64,000 nucleotides of DNA from Nocardioides cremeus (GCF_030518195.1 NZ_JAULSC010000015.1:42003-106002); one strand, 5' to 3'; counted from the first letter of the stretch, positions 46,319-55,544 are shown. The notes: generated by a model from the letters alone, not told the origin. Translations and numbers: made by a program.

Positions 46319-47440
46319 TCAGGTGGCGGTGAAGCGGACGCCCTCGGCGGTCTCCTCGCGGGTGACCCGGCCGCGGGCGTGCAGCAGCTCGAGGTGGGCC
46401 TTGGTCTCCATGGCGGCCATCCCCTGGCTGAAGACGTCGAGGCTGTCGTAGGCCTTCTCGTGGCGGGTCCAGCCGAGGTGGCCGGCGACGTCGTGGCTGG
46501 TCAGGGGGCCGCCCGACAGCGCGGCGAGGCTCTGGTCGAGCCGGTCCTCGTGGAAGGCCAGCAGCTCGTCGACGCGGGCGTGGGTCGACGGCGAGACCGG
46601 GCCGTGGGCGGGCAGCACCCGCAGGTCGGGGAGCGCGCGCACCCGGGTCAGCGAGGCCATGAAGTGGCCCAGCGGCTGGTCCATCGGCGGCACCGTGAAG
46701 CCGATCGAGGGGGTGATCGTCGGCAGCACGTGGTCGCCGGCGAAGAGCAGCCCCGCGTCGGCCTCGGCGAAGACGTAGTGCCCGGGCGTGTGGCCGGGCG
46801 TGTGCACGGCGTCGAGCACCCGGTCGCCGACCGCGATGCGCTGGTCGCCGTCGAGCCACGTGGTCGGGTACTGCCACTGCACCAGGTCGGGATCGTCCTC
46901 GCCGACACCGAGCCACACCTCGGCGAGGTCGTGGGCGCCGGCCGAGCGCAGCACGGCCACGAACGGGTTCTCGGTGAGGTCGCCGGCGTTGTTGAGCAGG
47001 TCGAGCGCCGGCTTCTCGTCGGCCCCCAGCGCCACGTCGATGCCGAGCTCGCGGCCCAGCACGGTGGCCATCGTGAAGTGGTCGCGGTGCACGTGGGTGA
47101 CCAGGAACCGCTTGATGTCGCCGAAGCCGGCCCCGATCCCCTTCAGGCAGCGGTCGAGCAGCTCGCGCGCCTCGGGGATCGCCCAGCCCCCGTCGACCAG
47201 GGTCAGCCCGTCGTCGGTCTCGATCGTGTAGACGTTGATCGCCTTCAGGCCGTCCATCGGCAGCGGCAGCGGGATCCGGTGGATGCCGGGCGCGACCTCC
47301 CAGGCACCCTCGACGGTCCAGTGCTCGCCGGAGTCGGGCGAGACGGCGTACGCCGTGGGCGTGCCGCCGCGGGGCGGCCGGCCGGGCCGGCCGGCCTGGC
47401 CGGGCTGATCGGGCTGGGGAGAACTGGTTGACGCGGTCAC
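46319..47440 (-). CDS. MBL-fold metallo-hydrolase
   Basis: A 373-residue metallo-beta-lactamase-fold protein. The zinc motif HVHRDH is in VTHVHRDHFTMA (about 113-124); further ligands are in HTPGHTPGHYVF (about 213-224), FAGDHVLPTITP and LPAHGP (about 276). A Gly/Pro/Arg-rich N-terminal stretch of about 30 residues has no likely structure. The C-terminal winged-helix-like region (about 310-373) resembles LACTB2-like enzymes. GTG start at 47438-47440. Substrate unknown; often a thioester or glyoxalase-type ester. Confidence 0.85.
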   Translation of the reverse strand: MTASTSSPQPDQPGQAGRPGRPPRGGTPTAYAVSPDSGEHWTVEGAWEVAPGIHRIPLPLPMDGLKAINVYTIETDDGLTLVDGGWAIPEARELLDRCLKGIGAGFGDIKRFLVTHVHRDHFTMATVLGRELGIDVALGADEKPALDLLNNAGDLTENPFVAVLRSAGAHDLAEVWLGVGEDDPDLVQWQYPTTWLDGDQRIAVGDRVLDAVHTPGHTPGHYVFAEADAGLLFAGDHVLPTITPSIGFTVPPMDQPLGHFMASLTRVRALPDLRVLPAHGPVSPSTHARVDELLAFHEDRLDQSLAALSGGPLTSHDVAGHLGWTRHEKAYDSLDVFSQGMAAMETKAHLELLHARGRVTREETAEGVRFTAT

Positions 47441-47473
47441 CCGACCGACCCTAGGCCCCGCTCGCCGGACGGC

Positions 47474-48277
47474 TCACCCGAGGTCCGGCAGGCCGAGGTC
47501 GAGGTTCGGCTGCTGGATGCCGCCGTCGACCTCGAGCACCTTGCCCGTGACGTACTGGCCGGCGCGCGAGGCCAGGTAGAGCACCGCGGCCGCGATGTCC
47601 TCGGCCTCCCCGACGCGGCCCAGCGGCGTCTTGGTCTCGAGCTGGTCCATCATCTCGGGCTGGCCGGCGACGAACTCGAGCGCGCTGGTCATCACCGAGC
47701 CGACGTAGATGCCGTTGACGCGGATGCGCGGCGCCAGGTCCGTGGCGGCCAGGCGGGCCCAGTGCGCCAGCGCCGCCTTGGCGGTGCCGTAGGCCAGGTA
47801 GCCGCGCCCGGAGGCGCGGCCCATCATCGAGGAGATGTTGACGATCGAGCGCTGCGCGTCGTCGGGGCCCTTCAGCATCAGCGGCACCGCGGCCACGCTG
47901 AGCGCGTGGGCGGTCGAGACGTTGAAGTGGAACGCCTCCTCCAGGTAGGCCACGTCGGTCTCGAGGAAGGCGTTGGGGATCGTGCCGCCGACGTTGTTGA
48001 CGACCGTGTCGAGCCGCCCGAACCCGTCGTACGCCGCCTCCGCGAGCGCGGCGACCGCCTCGGTGTCGGAGAGGTCCGCGGGCACCACGAGGGCCTGCCG
48101 GCCGGTGGCCCGCACCGCCTCGGCGACCCGGTCGAGCTGCGAGGCGGTGCGCGCGGAGAGCAGCACGTCGGCGCCGGCCTCGGCGAGGGCGACGGCGGTG
48201 GCGGCGCCGATCCCGCGCCCGGCGCCGGTGACCACGGCGACGTGGTCGGTGAGGGTGAAGCGCTCGAGGATGCCCAT
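47474..48277 (-). CDS. Short-chain dehydrogenase/reductase
   Basis: A 267-residue SDR: cofactor motif [12 protein letters not shown] (about 17-28), NNVGG (about 95), Ser in [10 protein letters not shown] and catalytic YGTAK (about 166-170). The last residues ([13 protein letters not shown]) are typical of an actinobacterial family in lipid or sterol catabolism clusters. It overlaps the upstream DapB-like gene by one base (TGATG), so the two reductases are co-translated. Confidence 0.87.
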   Translation of the reverse strand: MGILERFTLTDHVAVVTGAGRGIGAATAVALAEAGADVLLSARTASQLDRVAEAVRATGRQALVVPADLSDTEAVAALAEAAYDGFGRLDTVVNNVGGTIPNAFLETDVAYLEEAFHFNVSTAHALSVAAVPLMLKGPDDAQRSIVNISSMMGRASGRGYLAYGTAKAALAHWARLAATDLAPRIRVNGIYVGSVMTSALEFVAGQPEMMDQLETKTPLGRVGEAEDIAAAVLYLASRAGQYVTGKVLEVDGGIQQPNLDLGLPDLG

Positions 48278-49374
48278 CAGCGCGCCACCAGCCCGCGCCC
48301 GGTGACCAGCGGCAGGTCGAGGGCGGTGACCAGGCCCGGAGCGGCGGCGCAGACGGCGGGCAGCGAGTTCACCAGGCGCTGGGCGGTGGTGATCATCCCC
48401 GACACGTTGTGGTCGCCGTGCTCGCCGTGGTGGGTCAGGTCGAGCTTCAGCACCGGCTCGCCGAGGATCTCGACGCGGTAGCAGCCGTCGTCCTCGGGCG
48501 GGGTCGGCCACTCGGGCACCTGATCGGGGGCGGTGCGGGTGACGTGCTCGAGCACGACCCGCTCGACGCCGTCGACCTTGCCGACCACCCGGAAGCGGAC
48601 CGCACCCATGGTGCCGGCGGCGATGTCGCCGCTGACGCTGGGCGTGTCGACCTCGGCGGCGCGCCGGTCGACCTCCTCGGTCAGCGGCTCGTCGAGGGTG
48701 ACGTCGAGGCCGGCGGCGATCTGGCGCACCACGCTGCCCCAGGCCATCGAGAGGATGCCGGGCTGCCACAGCATCCCCACCTCCTCCATCGGACGGCCGA
48801 AGCCGAAGAGGTCGCCCATCACCACGGGCTGGTAGTAGGTGGAGTAGTCGGCGATCTCGCTGACCCGCACCAGGTCGATGCGCTGCGAGAGGCTGCTCAG
48901 CACCAGCGGCAGGACGTCGTTGGCGAAGCCGGGGTCGATGCCGTTGACGTAGAGGCTGGCGTCGCCGCGGCGCCCGGCCTCGGCGATCCGCTCGATCATG
49001 TCGGGCGGCAGGATCTCGGCGGGCCACTGCAGCAGCACCGGCCCGGAGGAGACCACGTCGACGCCCTGCTCGAGCATCCAGAGCAGGTCCTCGATGGCCT
49101 CGAAGGGCCGGTCGTCGGTCATCGCGGCGTGCACGACGGCGTCGGGCGCGAGCGCCATCAGCTCCTCGCGGTCGGTGCTGGCCGGCACGCCCAGCTCGCG
49201 ACCGAGGCCGGCCAGCTCGCCGGCGTCGCGGCCGTGCTTGTCGGGGTTGGAGACCCAGACCCCCACCAGCTCGAGGTCGGGGTGGGCGTCGATGCCGGCG
49301 ATCGCGTGGCGACCGATGGTGCCGGTGGACCAGACGACGACGCGCAGGGGCTTCTCGGGGACGACCTGTGTCAT
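48277..49374 (-). CDS. DapB-like NAD(P)-dependent dehydrogenase family protein
   Basis: A 365-residue protein with an N-terminal Rossmann domain ([16 protein letters not shown], about 12-27) and a dihydrodipicolinate reductase-like C-terminal domain. It belongs to the group annotated as NAD(P)H-dependent amine or diaminopentanoate dehydrogenase-like, not true DapB: the sequence [13 protein letters not shown] differs from the lysine-pathway enzyme. The start is 11 bases downstream of an operator-like palindrome, so the transcript may be nearly leaderless. Confidence 0.8.
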   Translation of the reverse strand: MTQVVPEKPLRVVVWSTGTIGRHAIAGIDAHPDLELVGVWVSNPDKHGRDAGELAGLGRELGVPASTDREELMALAPDAVVHAAMTDDRPFEAIEDLLWMLEQGVDVVSSGPVLLQWPAEILPPDMIERIAEAGRRGDASLYVNGIDPGFANDVLPLVLSSLSQRIDLVRVSEIADYSTYYQPVVMGDLFGFGRPMEEVGMLWQPGILSMAWGSVVRQIAAGLDVTLDEPLTEEVDRRAAEVDTPSVSGDIAAGTMGAVRFRVVGKVDGVERVVLEHVTRTAPDQVPEWPTPPEDDGCYRVEILGEPVLKLDLTHHGEHGDHNVSGMITTAQRLVNSLPAVCAAAPGLVTALDLPLVTGRGLVAR

Positions 49375-49382
49375 GCTCGCAA

Positions 49383-49400
49383 TCTAGAACACGTTCTAGA
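49383..49400. promoter_or_regulatory. KstR-like operator palindrome before the DapB-like gene
   Basis: The inner 14-mer TAGAACACGTTCTA (49385-49398) fits the published KstR consensus TnnAACnnGTTnnA at every fixed base, and the palindrome extends to TCTAGAACACGTTCTAGA. It ends 9 bases before the codon at 49374 and overlaps the stop codon of the preceding oxidoreductase gene. TetR-type regulators of lipid catabolism bind such sites. Confidence 0.65.
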
Positions 49401-50628
49401 TCTGCGGAAGGGTTTCGCGCCCTCCCGGCACTGGGGTACCGGCGGCGTCGCGCACCGGGCAGTGCGTGCCGGCGTAGATGGTGGGCATGCACAGGTTGCA
49501 GTGGATACAGGCGCCCTCGCCACTGCGCCCGGCCGCGCGCTCGCGGGACAGCCGGTCGACCAGGTCCGGCTCGCGCAGCACCGCGCGGGCCAGGGCGACG
49601 TACTCGAACCCGTCGGCCATCGCCTGCTCCATCGTCTCGAGCCGGTTGATGCCGCCGAGGAGCATCAGCGGCAGGTCGACGGCCTGGCGCACTCGCAGCG
49701 CCCGGTCGCGGAAGTAGGCCTCCTCGAAGGGGTAGGACTTCAGGAACGAGCGGCCCACCGGGGTGCGCATCCCCCAGCCGACCAGGCCGCCCATCGCCGC
49801 CGCGAACTCACGGTGCGGCACGTCGCCGCGGAAGAGGTACATCGGGTTCATCAGCGACGAGCCACCCGAGAGCTGCAGCGCGTCGAGGCAGCCGTCGGCC
49901 TCGAGCAGCTGCGCCACCTCGACCGCCTCGTCGGTGGTCACGCCGCCGCGGAAGCCGTCGGAGAGCGAGAGCTTGGCGGTCACCGCGACCGCGTCGCCGA
50001 CCTCCTCGCGCACCGCCCGCGCGACCTGGCGCGCCAGGCGGGCGCGGTTCTCCAGCGAGCCGCCCCAGCGGTCGGTGCGGCGGTTCAGCCCCGGGGCCAG
50101 GAACGAGGAGACCAGGTAGGAGTGCGCCATGTGCAGCTCGAGGCAGTCGAAGCCGGCGCGCACCAGCGTGCGCGCGGTCGCGGCGTACGCCCCGGTGACG
50201 CGGGCCAGGTCGGCCTCGGTGGCCGCCGCGACCATCTGCATCGACAGCGGGCTGGGCATCCGGCTGGCCGCGATCGCGCGCGCCCCGTTGGAGCGGCCGT
50301 TGGCGACCGGGCCGGCGTGACCGACCTGGCCGGCGACGGCGGCGCCGGCGTCGTGGACAGCCTCGGCGAGGCGGGCCAGCCCGGCCTCGGTGGCCGGCCC
50401 GACGACGACCTGCTCGCGGTGGGTGCGGCCCTCGGGCGCGACCGCGAGGTAGGCGACCGTGGTCATCCCGATCCCGCCGCGCGCCACCTCGAGGTGGTAG
50501 TCGACGAGCGCGTCGGTGACCTGGCCGTCGGGGGTGCGGCCCTCGAACGTCGCCGCCTTGACGGTGCGGTTGCGCAGCCGCACCGGGCCGAGGGTCGCGG
50601 GGGCCAGCACGTCGGGAGGCGCGGTCAT
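49396..50628 (-). CDS. Old-yellow-enzyme family NADH:flavin oxidoreductase with Cys cluster
   Basis: A 410-residue FMN TIM-barrel protein of the 2,4-dienoyl-CoA reductase/OYE type: [11 protein letters not shown] (about 17-27), [11 protein letters not shown] (about 113), [20 protein letters not shown] (about 175-194), [10 protein letters not shown], and LLGGIN near residue 330. The C-terminal [17 protein letters not shown] (about 377-393) is a Cx2Cx2Cx9C cluster that may hold an iron-sulfur centre. Its separate C-terminal FAD/NAD domain is missing, so it is short like the stand-alone forms. A second operator-like site precedes it. Confidence 0.87.
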   Translation of the reverse strand: MTAPPDVLAPATLGPVRLRNRTVKAATFEGRTPDGQVTDALVDYHLEVARGGIGMTTVAYLAVAPEGRTHREQVVVGPATEAGLARLAEAVHDAGAAVAGQVGHAGPVANGRSNGARAIAASRMPSPLSMQMVAAATEADLARVTGAYAATARTLVRAGFDCLELHMAHSYLVSSFLAPGLNRRTDRWGGSLENRARLARQVARAVREEVGDAVAVTAKLSLSDGFRGGVTTDEAVEVAQLLEADGCLDALQLSGGSSLMNPMYLFRGDVPHREFAAAMGGLVGWGMRTPVGRSFLKSYPFEEAYFRDRALRVRQAVDLPLMLLGGINRLETMEQAMADGFEYVALARAVLREPDLVDRLSRERAAGRSGEGACIHCNLCMPTIYAGTHCPVRDAAGTPVPGGRETLPQI

Positions 50629-50650
50629 GCCGGCATCGTACGCCGAGCGC

Positions 50651-50664
50651 GAGAACACGTTCTA
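50651..50664. promoter_or_regulatory. KstR-like operator in the OYE/MarR divergent region
   Basis: GAGAACACGTTCTA shares AGAACACGTTCTA with the site at 49385 and differs from the KstR consensus only at the first position. It lies 23 bases upstream of the OYE start (50628) and 42 bases upstream of the MarR start (50706), so it could control either side. Confidence 0.55.
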
Positions 50665-50705
50665 GTTCTGTGGTGGCTGGGGAGCTCCTGCCAGACTGCG
50701 ACCCC

Positions 50706-51203
50706 ATGAGCGAGCGCGACCCGATCCGCGAGGCCCACCGACAGTGGGTGGCCCACGGCTGGGCCGACGCCGCCGACGGGATGGCGCTGGTGACGTCGGT
50801 GGTGCGGGTCCAGCAGCTGCTGAGCGGGCGGATCGAGGCGGTGCTGCGCCCGCTCGACCTGACCTTCGCGCGCTACGAGGTGCTGCGGCTGCTGTCCTTC
50901 TCCTCGGCCGGGCGGCTGCCGATGATGCGCCTGGGCTCGCTGCTGCAGGTGCACCCCACCTCGGTCACCAGCGCGGTCGACCGCCTCGAGAAGCAGGGCT
51001 TCGTACGCCGCGTGCGCGGCGACGGCGACCGCCGCGTGGTGCTGGCGGAGATCACCGACGCGGGGCGCGAGGTCGTCGAGCGCGCGACCGAGGGGCTCAA
51101 CACCGACGTCTTCGGCGCCCCCGGCATCGGCGCGGAGTCGACGGCCGAGCTGACCCGGCTGCTGGGCGAGCTGCGCGCCAGCGCGGGCGACCGGGTCGAC
51201 TGA
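50706..51203 (+). CDS. MarR-family transcriptional regulator
   Basis: A 165-residue winged-helix regulator: HTH helix MMRLGSLLQVHPTSVTSAVD (about 76-95) and wing RRVRGDGDRRVVLAEIT (about 103-119). It probably recognises the perfect palindrome at 51279, just past its own stop and just before icmF. A MarR gene directly before icmF is common in actinobacteria and suggests acyl-CoA-responsive control of the mutase. It is divergent from the OYE gene. Confidence 0.88.
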   Translation: MSERDPIREAHRQWVAHGWADAADGMALVTSVVRVQQLLSGRIEAVLRPLDLTFARYEVLRLLSFSSAGRLPMMRLGSLLQVHPTSVTSAVDRLEKQGFVRRVRGDGDRRVVLAEITDAGREVVERATEGLNTDVFGAPGIGAESTAELTRLLGELRASAGDRVD

Positions 51204-51278
51204 GCCACCCCTGCCTCTCAGACCACCCGACTACCGGCACGTAGGGGTTCCGGGTGCGACGGGCATCACTTATGCTGA

Positions 51279-51300
51279 GATAGTTGGACGTCCAACTATC
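51279..51300. promoter_or_regulatory. Perfect 22-bp palindromic operator before icmF
   Basis: GATAGTTGGAC followed by its exact reverse complement (51279-51300), 19 bases before the icmF ATG. A TATGCT hexamer at 51271-51276 could be the -10 box, placing the transcription start inside the palindrome. That is the geometry expected for a repressor; the MarR protein encoded next door is the obvious candidate. Confidence 0.75.
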
Positions 51301-51319
51301 TTCCCCGGAGCGAGCCCGC

Positions 51320-54300
51320 ATGAGCGACCTGCACCAGCCCACCCACCCCGTCCGCCTCGTCACGGCCTCGAGCCTCTTCGACGGCCACGACGCCTCGATC
51401 AACATCATGCGGCGGATCTTCCAGAGCCAGGGCTGCGAGGTGATCCACCTCGGGCACAACCGCTCCGTGGCCGAGGTCGTCGACGCCGCGCTCGAGGAGG
51501 ACGTGCAGGGCGTCGCCGTGTCGTCGTACCAGGGCGGGCACATCGAGTACTTCGAGTACCTCGTGGAGTCGCTGCGCGAGCGCGGCGCCGGGCACGTCAA
51601 GGTCGTGGGCGGTGGTGGTGGCGTCATCGTCCGCGACGAGATCCAGCGCCTGCGCGACTCCGGGGTCACCATCTTCTCCCCCGAGGACGGGCAGCGGATG
51701 GGCCTGGTCGGGATGATCAACAGCGTGGTCGCCGACTGCGACCACGACCTGTGGGAGGCCGGCTCGGTCACCGCCGAGCAGGTGCTCAGCGGCGACCGGT
51801 TCGCGGTGGCCCGCGCCATCACCGGCGCCGAGCTGGGCCGCCTGGGCGGCGAGCTCGACACGATCCGGGAGGCCGCCGCGCGCAGCCACGCCCCGGTGCT
51901 CGGCATCACCGGCACCGGCGGGTCGGGCAAGTCCTCGCTCACCGACGAGCTGGTGCGCCGCTTCCGCGTCGACCAGCAGGACAAGCTGCGCGTGGCCGTG
52001 ATCGCCGTCGACCCGACCCGACGCAAGGGTGGCGGGGCGCTGCTCGGCGACCGGATCCGGATGAACAGCCTCGACGGCGACCGCGTGTTCTTCCGCTCCC
52101 TGGCCACCCGCGGCGCCCACGAGCTGCCCGACCACCTGCCGCACGTCATCGACGTCGCCAAGGCCGCCGGCTTCGACCTGGTCATCGTCGAGACCCCCGG
52201 CATCGGCCAGGGCGACGCGGCGATCGTGCCGTTCGTCGACACCGCGATGTACGTGATGACGCCCGAGTTCGGCGCCGCCAGCCAGCTCGAGAAGATCGAC
52301 ATGCTCGACTTCGCCGACACCGTGGCCATCAACAAGTTCGAGCGCCGCGGCGCCAAGGACGCGCTGCGCGACGTGGGCCGCCAGCTGGTGCGCAACCGCG
52401 AGGCGTTCGGCCAGCAGCCCGACCAGATGCCGGTCTTCGGCACCAGCGCCGCCACCTTCAACGACGACGGCGTCACCGCGCTCTACCAGCACCTGCGCGG
52501 CGTCCTGGTCGAGAAGGGCCTGCCCGCCGAGGAGGGCACCCTGGCCCCCGTCGAGGTCAAGCACTCCTCCGGCATCCGCGCCGTGGTGCCCCAGGACCGG
52601 GTGCGCTACCTGGCCGAGATCACCGAGACCGTGCGCAGCTACCACCAGCGCACCGAGCAGCTCGCCGAGGCGGCGCGCCGGGTCCAGCGCCTCGAGGCCG
52701 TCACCGCCGAGCTCGAGGACCACGACGCCGGCGACGTGCCGGCCCTGCTCGAGAAGGCCCGGCGCCAGCTCGACCCCGAGGTCGCCGAGCAGCTCGAGGC
52801 GTGGCCCTCGGTGGTGGAGTCCTACTCCGGCGACGAGCAGGTCGTGGTGGTGCGCGACAAGGAGATCCACACCACCCTGACCCGCGAGTCGCTCAGCGGC
52901 AACAAGATCCCCCGGGTCGCGCTGCCGTCGTACGACGACGCGGGTGAGCTGGTGCGCTTCTGGCGCCGCGAGAACCTGCCCGGGCTCTTCCCCTTCACCG
53001 CCGGCGTCTTCAAGTTCAAGCGCGACGGCGAGGATCCGGCGCGGATGTTCGCCGGCGAGGGCGACCCCGCACGCACCAACCGCCGCTTCAAGATCCTCTC
53101 GGCCGACGGCGAGGCCAAGCGGCTCTCGACCGCGTTCGACTCCGTGACCCTCTACGGCCGCGACCCCGACGAGCGCCCCGACATCTACGGCAAGGTCGGC
53201 ACCTCCGGCGTCTCCGTGGCCACCCTCGACGACATGAAGGTGCTCTACGACGGCTTCGACCTGGTCGCGCCGACCACCTCGGTCTCGATGACGATCAACG
53301 GCCCCGCGCCCACGGTGCTGGCCTTCTTCCTCAACACCGTCATCGACCAGCAGGTCGACTCCTTCCGCGAGCGCGAGGGCCGCGAGCCCGACGCCGACGA
53401 GACCGCGATGCTGGCCGCCCACGCGGTGGCCAGCGTGCGCGGCACGGTGCAGGCCGACATCCTCAAGGAGGACCAGGGCCAGAACACCTGCCTGTTCTCC
53501 ACCGAGTTCTCGCTGCGGATGATGGCCGACATCCAGGAGTGGTTCATCGAGAAGCAGGTGCGCAACTTCTACTCGGTCTCCATCTCCGGCTACCACATCG
53601 CCGAGGCCGGGGCGAACCCCATCAGCCAGCTCGCCTTCACCCTGGCCAACGGCTTCACCTACGTCGAGGCCTACCTGGCGCGCGGCATGGACATCGACGA
53701 CTTCGCGCCCAACCTGTCGTTCTTCTTCTCCAACGGCATGGACCCGGAGTACTCCGTGATCGGCCGCGTCGCGCGCCGGATCTGGGCGGTGGCGATGCGT
53801 GACAAGTACGGCGCCAGCGAGCGCTCGCAGAAGCTGAAGTACCACGTGCAGACCTCCGGGCGCTCCCTGCACGCGCAGGAGATGGACTTCAACGACATCC
53901 GCACCACGCTGCAGGCGCTGATCGCGATCTACGACAACGCCAACTCGCTGCACACCAACGCCTACGACGAGGCGGTCACGACGCCGGGCGAGGAGTCGGT
54001 GCGCCGCGCGCTGGCCATCCAGCTGATCATCAACCGCGAGTGGGGCCTGGCGATGAACGAGAACCCGCTGCAGGGCTCGTTCATCATCGACCAGCTCACC
54101 GACCTCGTCGAGGAGGCCGTGCTGGCCGAGTTCGACCGGATCAACGAGCGCGGCGGCGTGCTCGGCGCGATGGAGACCGGCTACCAGCGCGGTCGCATCC
54201 AGGACGAGTCGATGCTCTACGAGCACCGCAAGCACGACGGCTCGCTGCCGATCGTCGGCGTCAACACCTTCCTCAAGGAGGTGGAGGACGACGCCACTCC

Positions 54301-54541
54301 CCAGCACGTCGAGCTGGCCCGCGCCACCGACGAGGAGAAGGAGTCGCAGCTGCGCCGGGTGCACGAGTTCCAGCGCGCCCACGAGGACGAGGCCGCCGAG
54401 GCCCTGGCCCGCCTCAAGGCCGCGGCCACCTCCGGCGAGAACGTCTTCGCGGTCCTCATGGACGCCGCCCGCGTCTGCTCGCTGGGCCAGGTCACCGAGG
54501 CCTTCTTCGAGGTCGGCGGGGCCTACCGCCGCAACGTCTGA
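51320..54541 (+). CDS. icmF: Fused isobutyryl-CoA mutase IcmF
   Basis: A 1073-residue adenosylcobalamin enzyme interconverting isobutyryl- and n-butyryl-CoA. Order: B12-binding domain (about 1-135; DGHDASINIMRR at 21-32 with ligand His23), MeaB-like G-protein chaperone (P-loop GTGGSGKSS near residue 196; base recognition NKFERRG near residue 337), then the TIM-barrel mutase domain (about 560-1073; substrate-binding TSGVSVATLDDMKVLYDG). GGAG lies 9 bases before the ATG. The G-domain keeps Walker A intact. Used in valine and branched-chain acyl-CoA metabolism. An antisense open frame across it is a high-GC shadow. Confidence 0.97.
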   Translation: MSDLHQPTHPVRLVTASSLFDGHDASINIMRRIFQSQGCEVIHLGHNRSVAEVVDAALEEDVQGVAVSSYQGGHIEYFEYLVESLRERGAGHVKVVGGGGGVIVRDEIQRLRDSGVTIFSPEDGQRMGLVGMINSVVADCDHDLWEAGSVTAEQVLSGDRFAVARAITGAELGRLGGELDTIREAAARSHAPVLGITGTGGSGKSSLTDELVRRFRVDQQDKLRVAVIAVDPTRRKGGGALLGDRIRMNSLDGDRVFFRSLATRGAHELPDHLPHVIDVAKAAGFDLVIVETPGIGQGDAAIVPFVDTAMYVMTPEFGAASQLEKIDMLDFADTVAINKFERRGAKDALRDVGRQLVRNREAFGQQPDQMPVFGTSAATFNDDGVTALYQHLRGVLVEKGLPAEEGTLAPVEVKHSSGIRAVVPQDRVRYLAEITETVRSYHQRTEQLAEAARRVQRLEAVTAELEDHDAGDVPALLEKARRQLDPEVAEQLEAWPSVVESYSGDEQVVVVRDKEIHTTLTRESLSGNKIPRVALPSYDDAGELVRFWRRENLPGLFPFTAGVFKFKRDGEDPARMFAGEGDPARTNRRFKILSADGEAKRLSTAFDSVTLYGRDPDERPDIYGKVGTSGVSVATLDDMKVLYDGFDLVAPTTSVSMTINGPAPTVLAFFLNTVIDQQVDSFREREGREPDADETAMLAAHAVASVRGTVQADILKEDQGQNTCLFSTEFSLRMMADIQEWFIEKQVRNFYSVSISGYHIAEAGANPISQLAFTLANGFTYVEAYLARGMDIDDFAPNLSFFFSNGMDPEYSVIGRVARRIWAVAMRDKYGASERSQKLKYHVQTSGRSLHAQEMDFNDIRTTLQALIAIYDNANSLHTNAYDEAVTTPGEESVRRALAIQLIINREWGLAMNENPLQGSFIIDQLTDLVEEAVLAEFDRINERGGVLGAMETGYQRGRIQDESMLYEHRKHDGSLPIVGVNTFLKEVEDDATPQHVELARATDEEKESQLRRVHEFQRAHEDEAAEALARLKAAATSGENVFAVLMDAARVCSLGQVTEAFFEVGGAYRRNV

Positions 54542-54556
54542 CCCGCCCCACACCCC

Positions 54557-54644
54557 GCTGACCCGGCCCATACTTCGCGCCGAGACGGCCCATACTTCCC
54601 GCTGACCCGGCCCATGCTTCGTGCCGAGTCGGCCCGGACCTGCA
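54557..54644. repeat. Four 22-bp repeat units in reverse orientation
   Basis: Units at 54557, 54579, 54601 and 54623, alternating GCTGACCCGGCCCAT- and GCCGAG(A/T)CGGCCC-type starts. Read on the other strand they carry GGGCCGGGTCAGC, the core of the units at 54655-54784; the first unit is identical to that array at 19 of 22 positions. Confidence 0.85.
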
Positions 54645-54654
54645 GTCAGCCGGT

Positions 54655-54784
54655 TCGGGCCGGGTCAGGGTGAAGTTCGGGCCGGGTCAGCGTGAAATTG
54701 GGGCCGGGTCAGGGTGAAGTTGGGGCCGGGTCAGCGGGAAGTTAGGGCCGGGTCAGCGTGAGATTTGGGACGAGTCAGGAAGGT
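54655..54784. repeat. Five full and one degraded 22-bp repeat units in forward orientation
   Basis: Units at 54655, 54677, 54699, 54721 and 54743 share GGGCCGGGTCAG followed by SGTGAARTT-like bases, exactly 22 bp apart; a decayed sixth starts at 54765. Because 22 is not a multiple of three, the array does not encode a repeated peptide. It faces the reverse-oriented array across a 10-base spacer between icmF and the next gene. Confidence 0.87.
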
Positions 54785-54791
54785 GGGGCAC

Positions 54792-55544
54792 ATGGGTGAG
54801 ATGGACGACCTGGGGACGACGTACGACGGCCCGCGCCCGGCACGGCGGGTGGTCTCGCTGGTGCCGTCGCTGACCGAGGCGCTGGTCTCGGTCGACCGCG
54901 GGGCCGTGGTGGGCGCGACGCAGTGGTGCATCCGGCCCACCGACCTGGAGACCACGCGGGTGCGGGGCACCAAGAACCCCGACCTGGCCGCGGTGCGGGC
55001 GCTGGAGCCCGACGTGGTGGTGGCCAACAAGGAGGAGAACCGCGAGCTCGACGTGCGCCGGCTGCGCGAGGCGGGGGTGCGGGTCTGGGTCACCGACATC
55101 GAGACCGTGCCCGGCGCCGTGGCGTCGATGGAGCGGCTCCTCGACGGGATCGGCTGGGAGCGCCCCGACTGGCTGGCGCGGGCCCGCGAGCTGTGGCGCG
55201 GGCCGCTGCCCGAGATCACCCGCCGCGTGGTGGTACCGATCTGGCGCGACCCGTGGATGGTCGTCGGACCGGAGACCTTCACCAGCGACCTGTGCCGCCG
55301 GCTCGGCTGGCAGACGCTGCCCGCCGACGGCGCCGAGAGCCGCTACCCGACGCTCGACGTCGAGGAGATCGACGCCCTCGGCGCCGACGCCGTGCTGCTG
55401 CCCGACGAGCCCTACGAGTTCACGGCCACGGACGGGCCCGAGGCCCTGCGCTCGCCCTGCGAGCTCGTCGACGGGCGGCTGCTGACCTGGTACGGGCCCT
55501 CGCTGCTCGACGCCCGCACCTCGGTGGAGCGGCGCGGGGCCTGA
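54792..55544 (+). CDS. Helical-backbone metal-receptor protein (cobalamin-binding BtuF-like, no signal peptide)
   Basis: A 250-residue BtuF/TroA-fold protein: RRVVSLVPSLTEALVSV (about 18-34), GATQWCIRP (about 42), GTKNPDLAAVRALEPDVV (about 60-77) and PIWRDPWMVVGPETF (about 148-162). BtuF-like proteins bind cobalamin or iron-chelates, normally outside the cell; this one has no signal peptide or lipobox, so it may act in the cytoplasm. Its place after the B12-dependent icmF hints at a cobalamin link. Its last 133 bases overlap the convergent acyltransferase gene. Confidence 0.78.
   Translation: MGEMDDLGTTYDGPRPARRVVSLVPSLTEALVSVDRGAVVGATQWCIRPTDLETTRVRGTKNPDLAAVRALEPDVVVANKEENRELDVRRLREAGVRVWVTDIETVPGAVASMERLLDGIGWERPDWLARARELWRGPLPEITRRVVVPIWRDPWMVVGPETFTSDLCRRLGWQTLPADGAESRYPTLDVEEIDALGADAVLLPDEPYEFTATDGPEALRSPCELVDGRLLTWYGPSLLDARTSVERRGA

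Noticed and set aside
48277..49374. The DapB-like gene as the lysine-pathway dihydrodipicolinate reductase
   Set aside because: It is about 100 residues longer than DapB, lacks the usual DapB signature, and is coupled to a catabolic SDR.
51296..54571. A 1091-codon open frame antisense to icmF
   Set aside because: It follows the third-position GC bias of icmF, has no recognisable motif, and icmF is a complete, strongly conserved protein.
54557..54784. The 22-bp repeats as a CRISPR array
   Set aside because: The units are contiguous with no spacers, half are inverted, and no cas genes are present.
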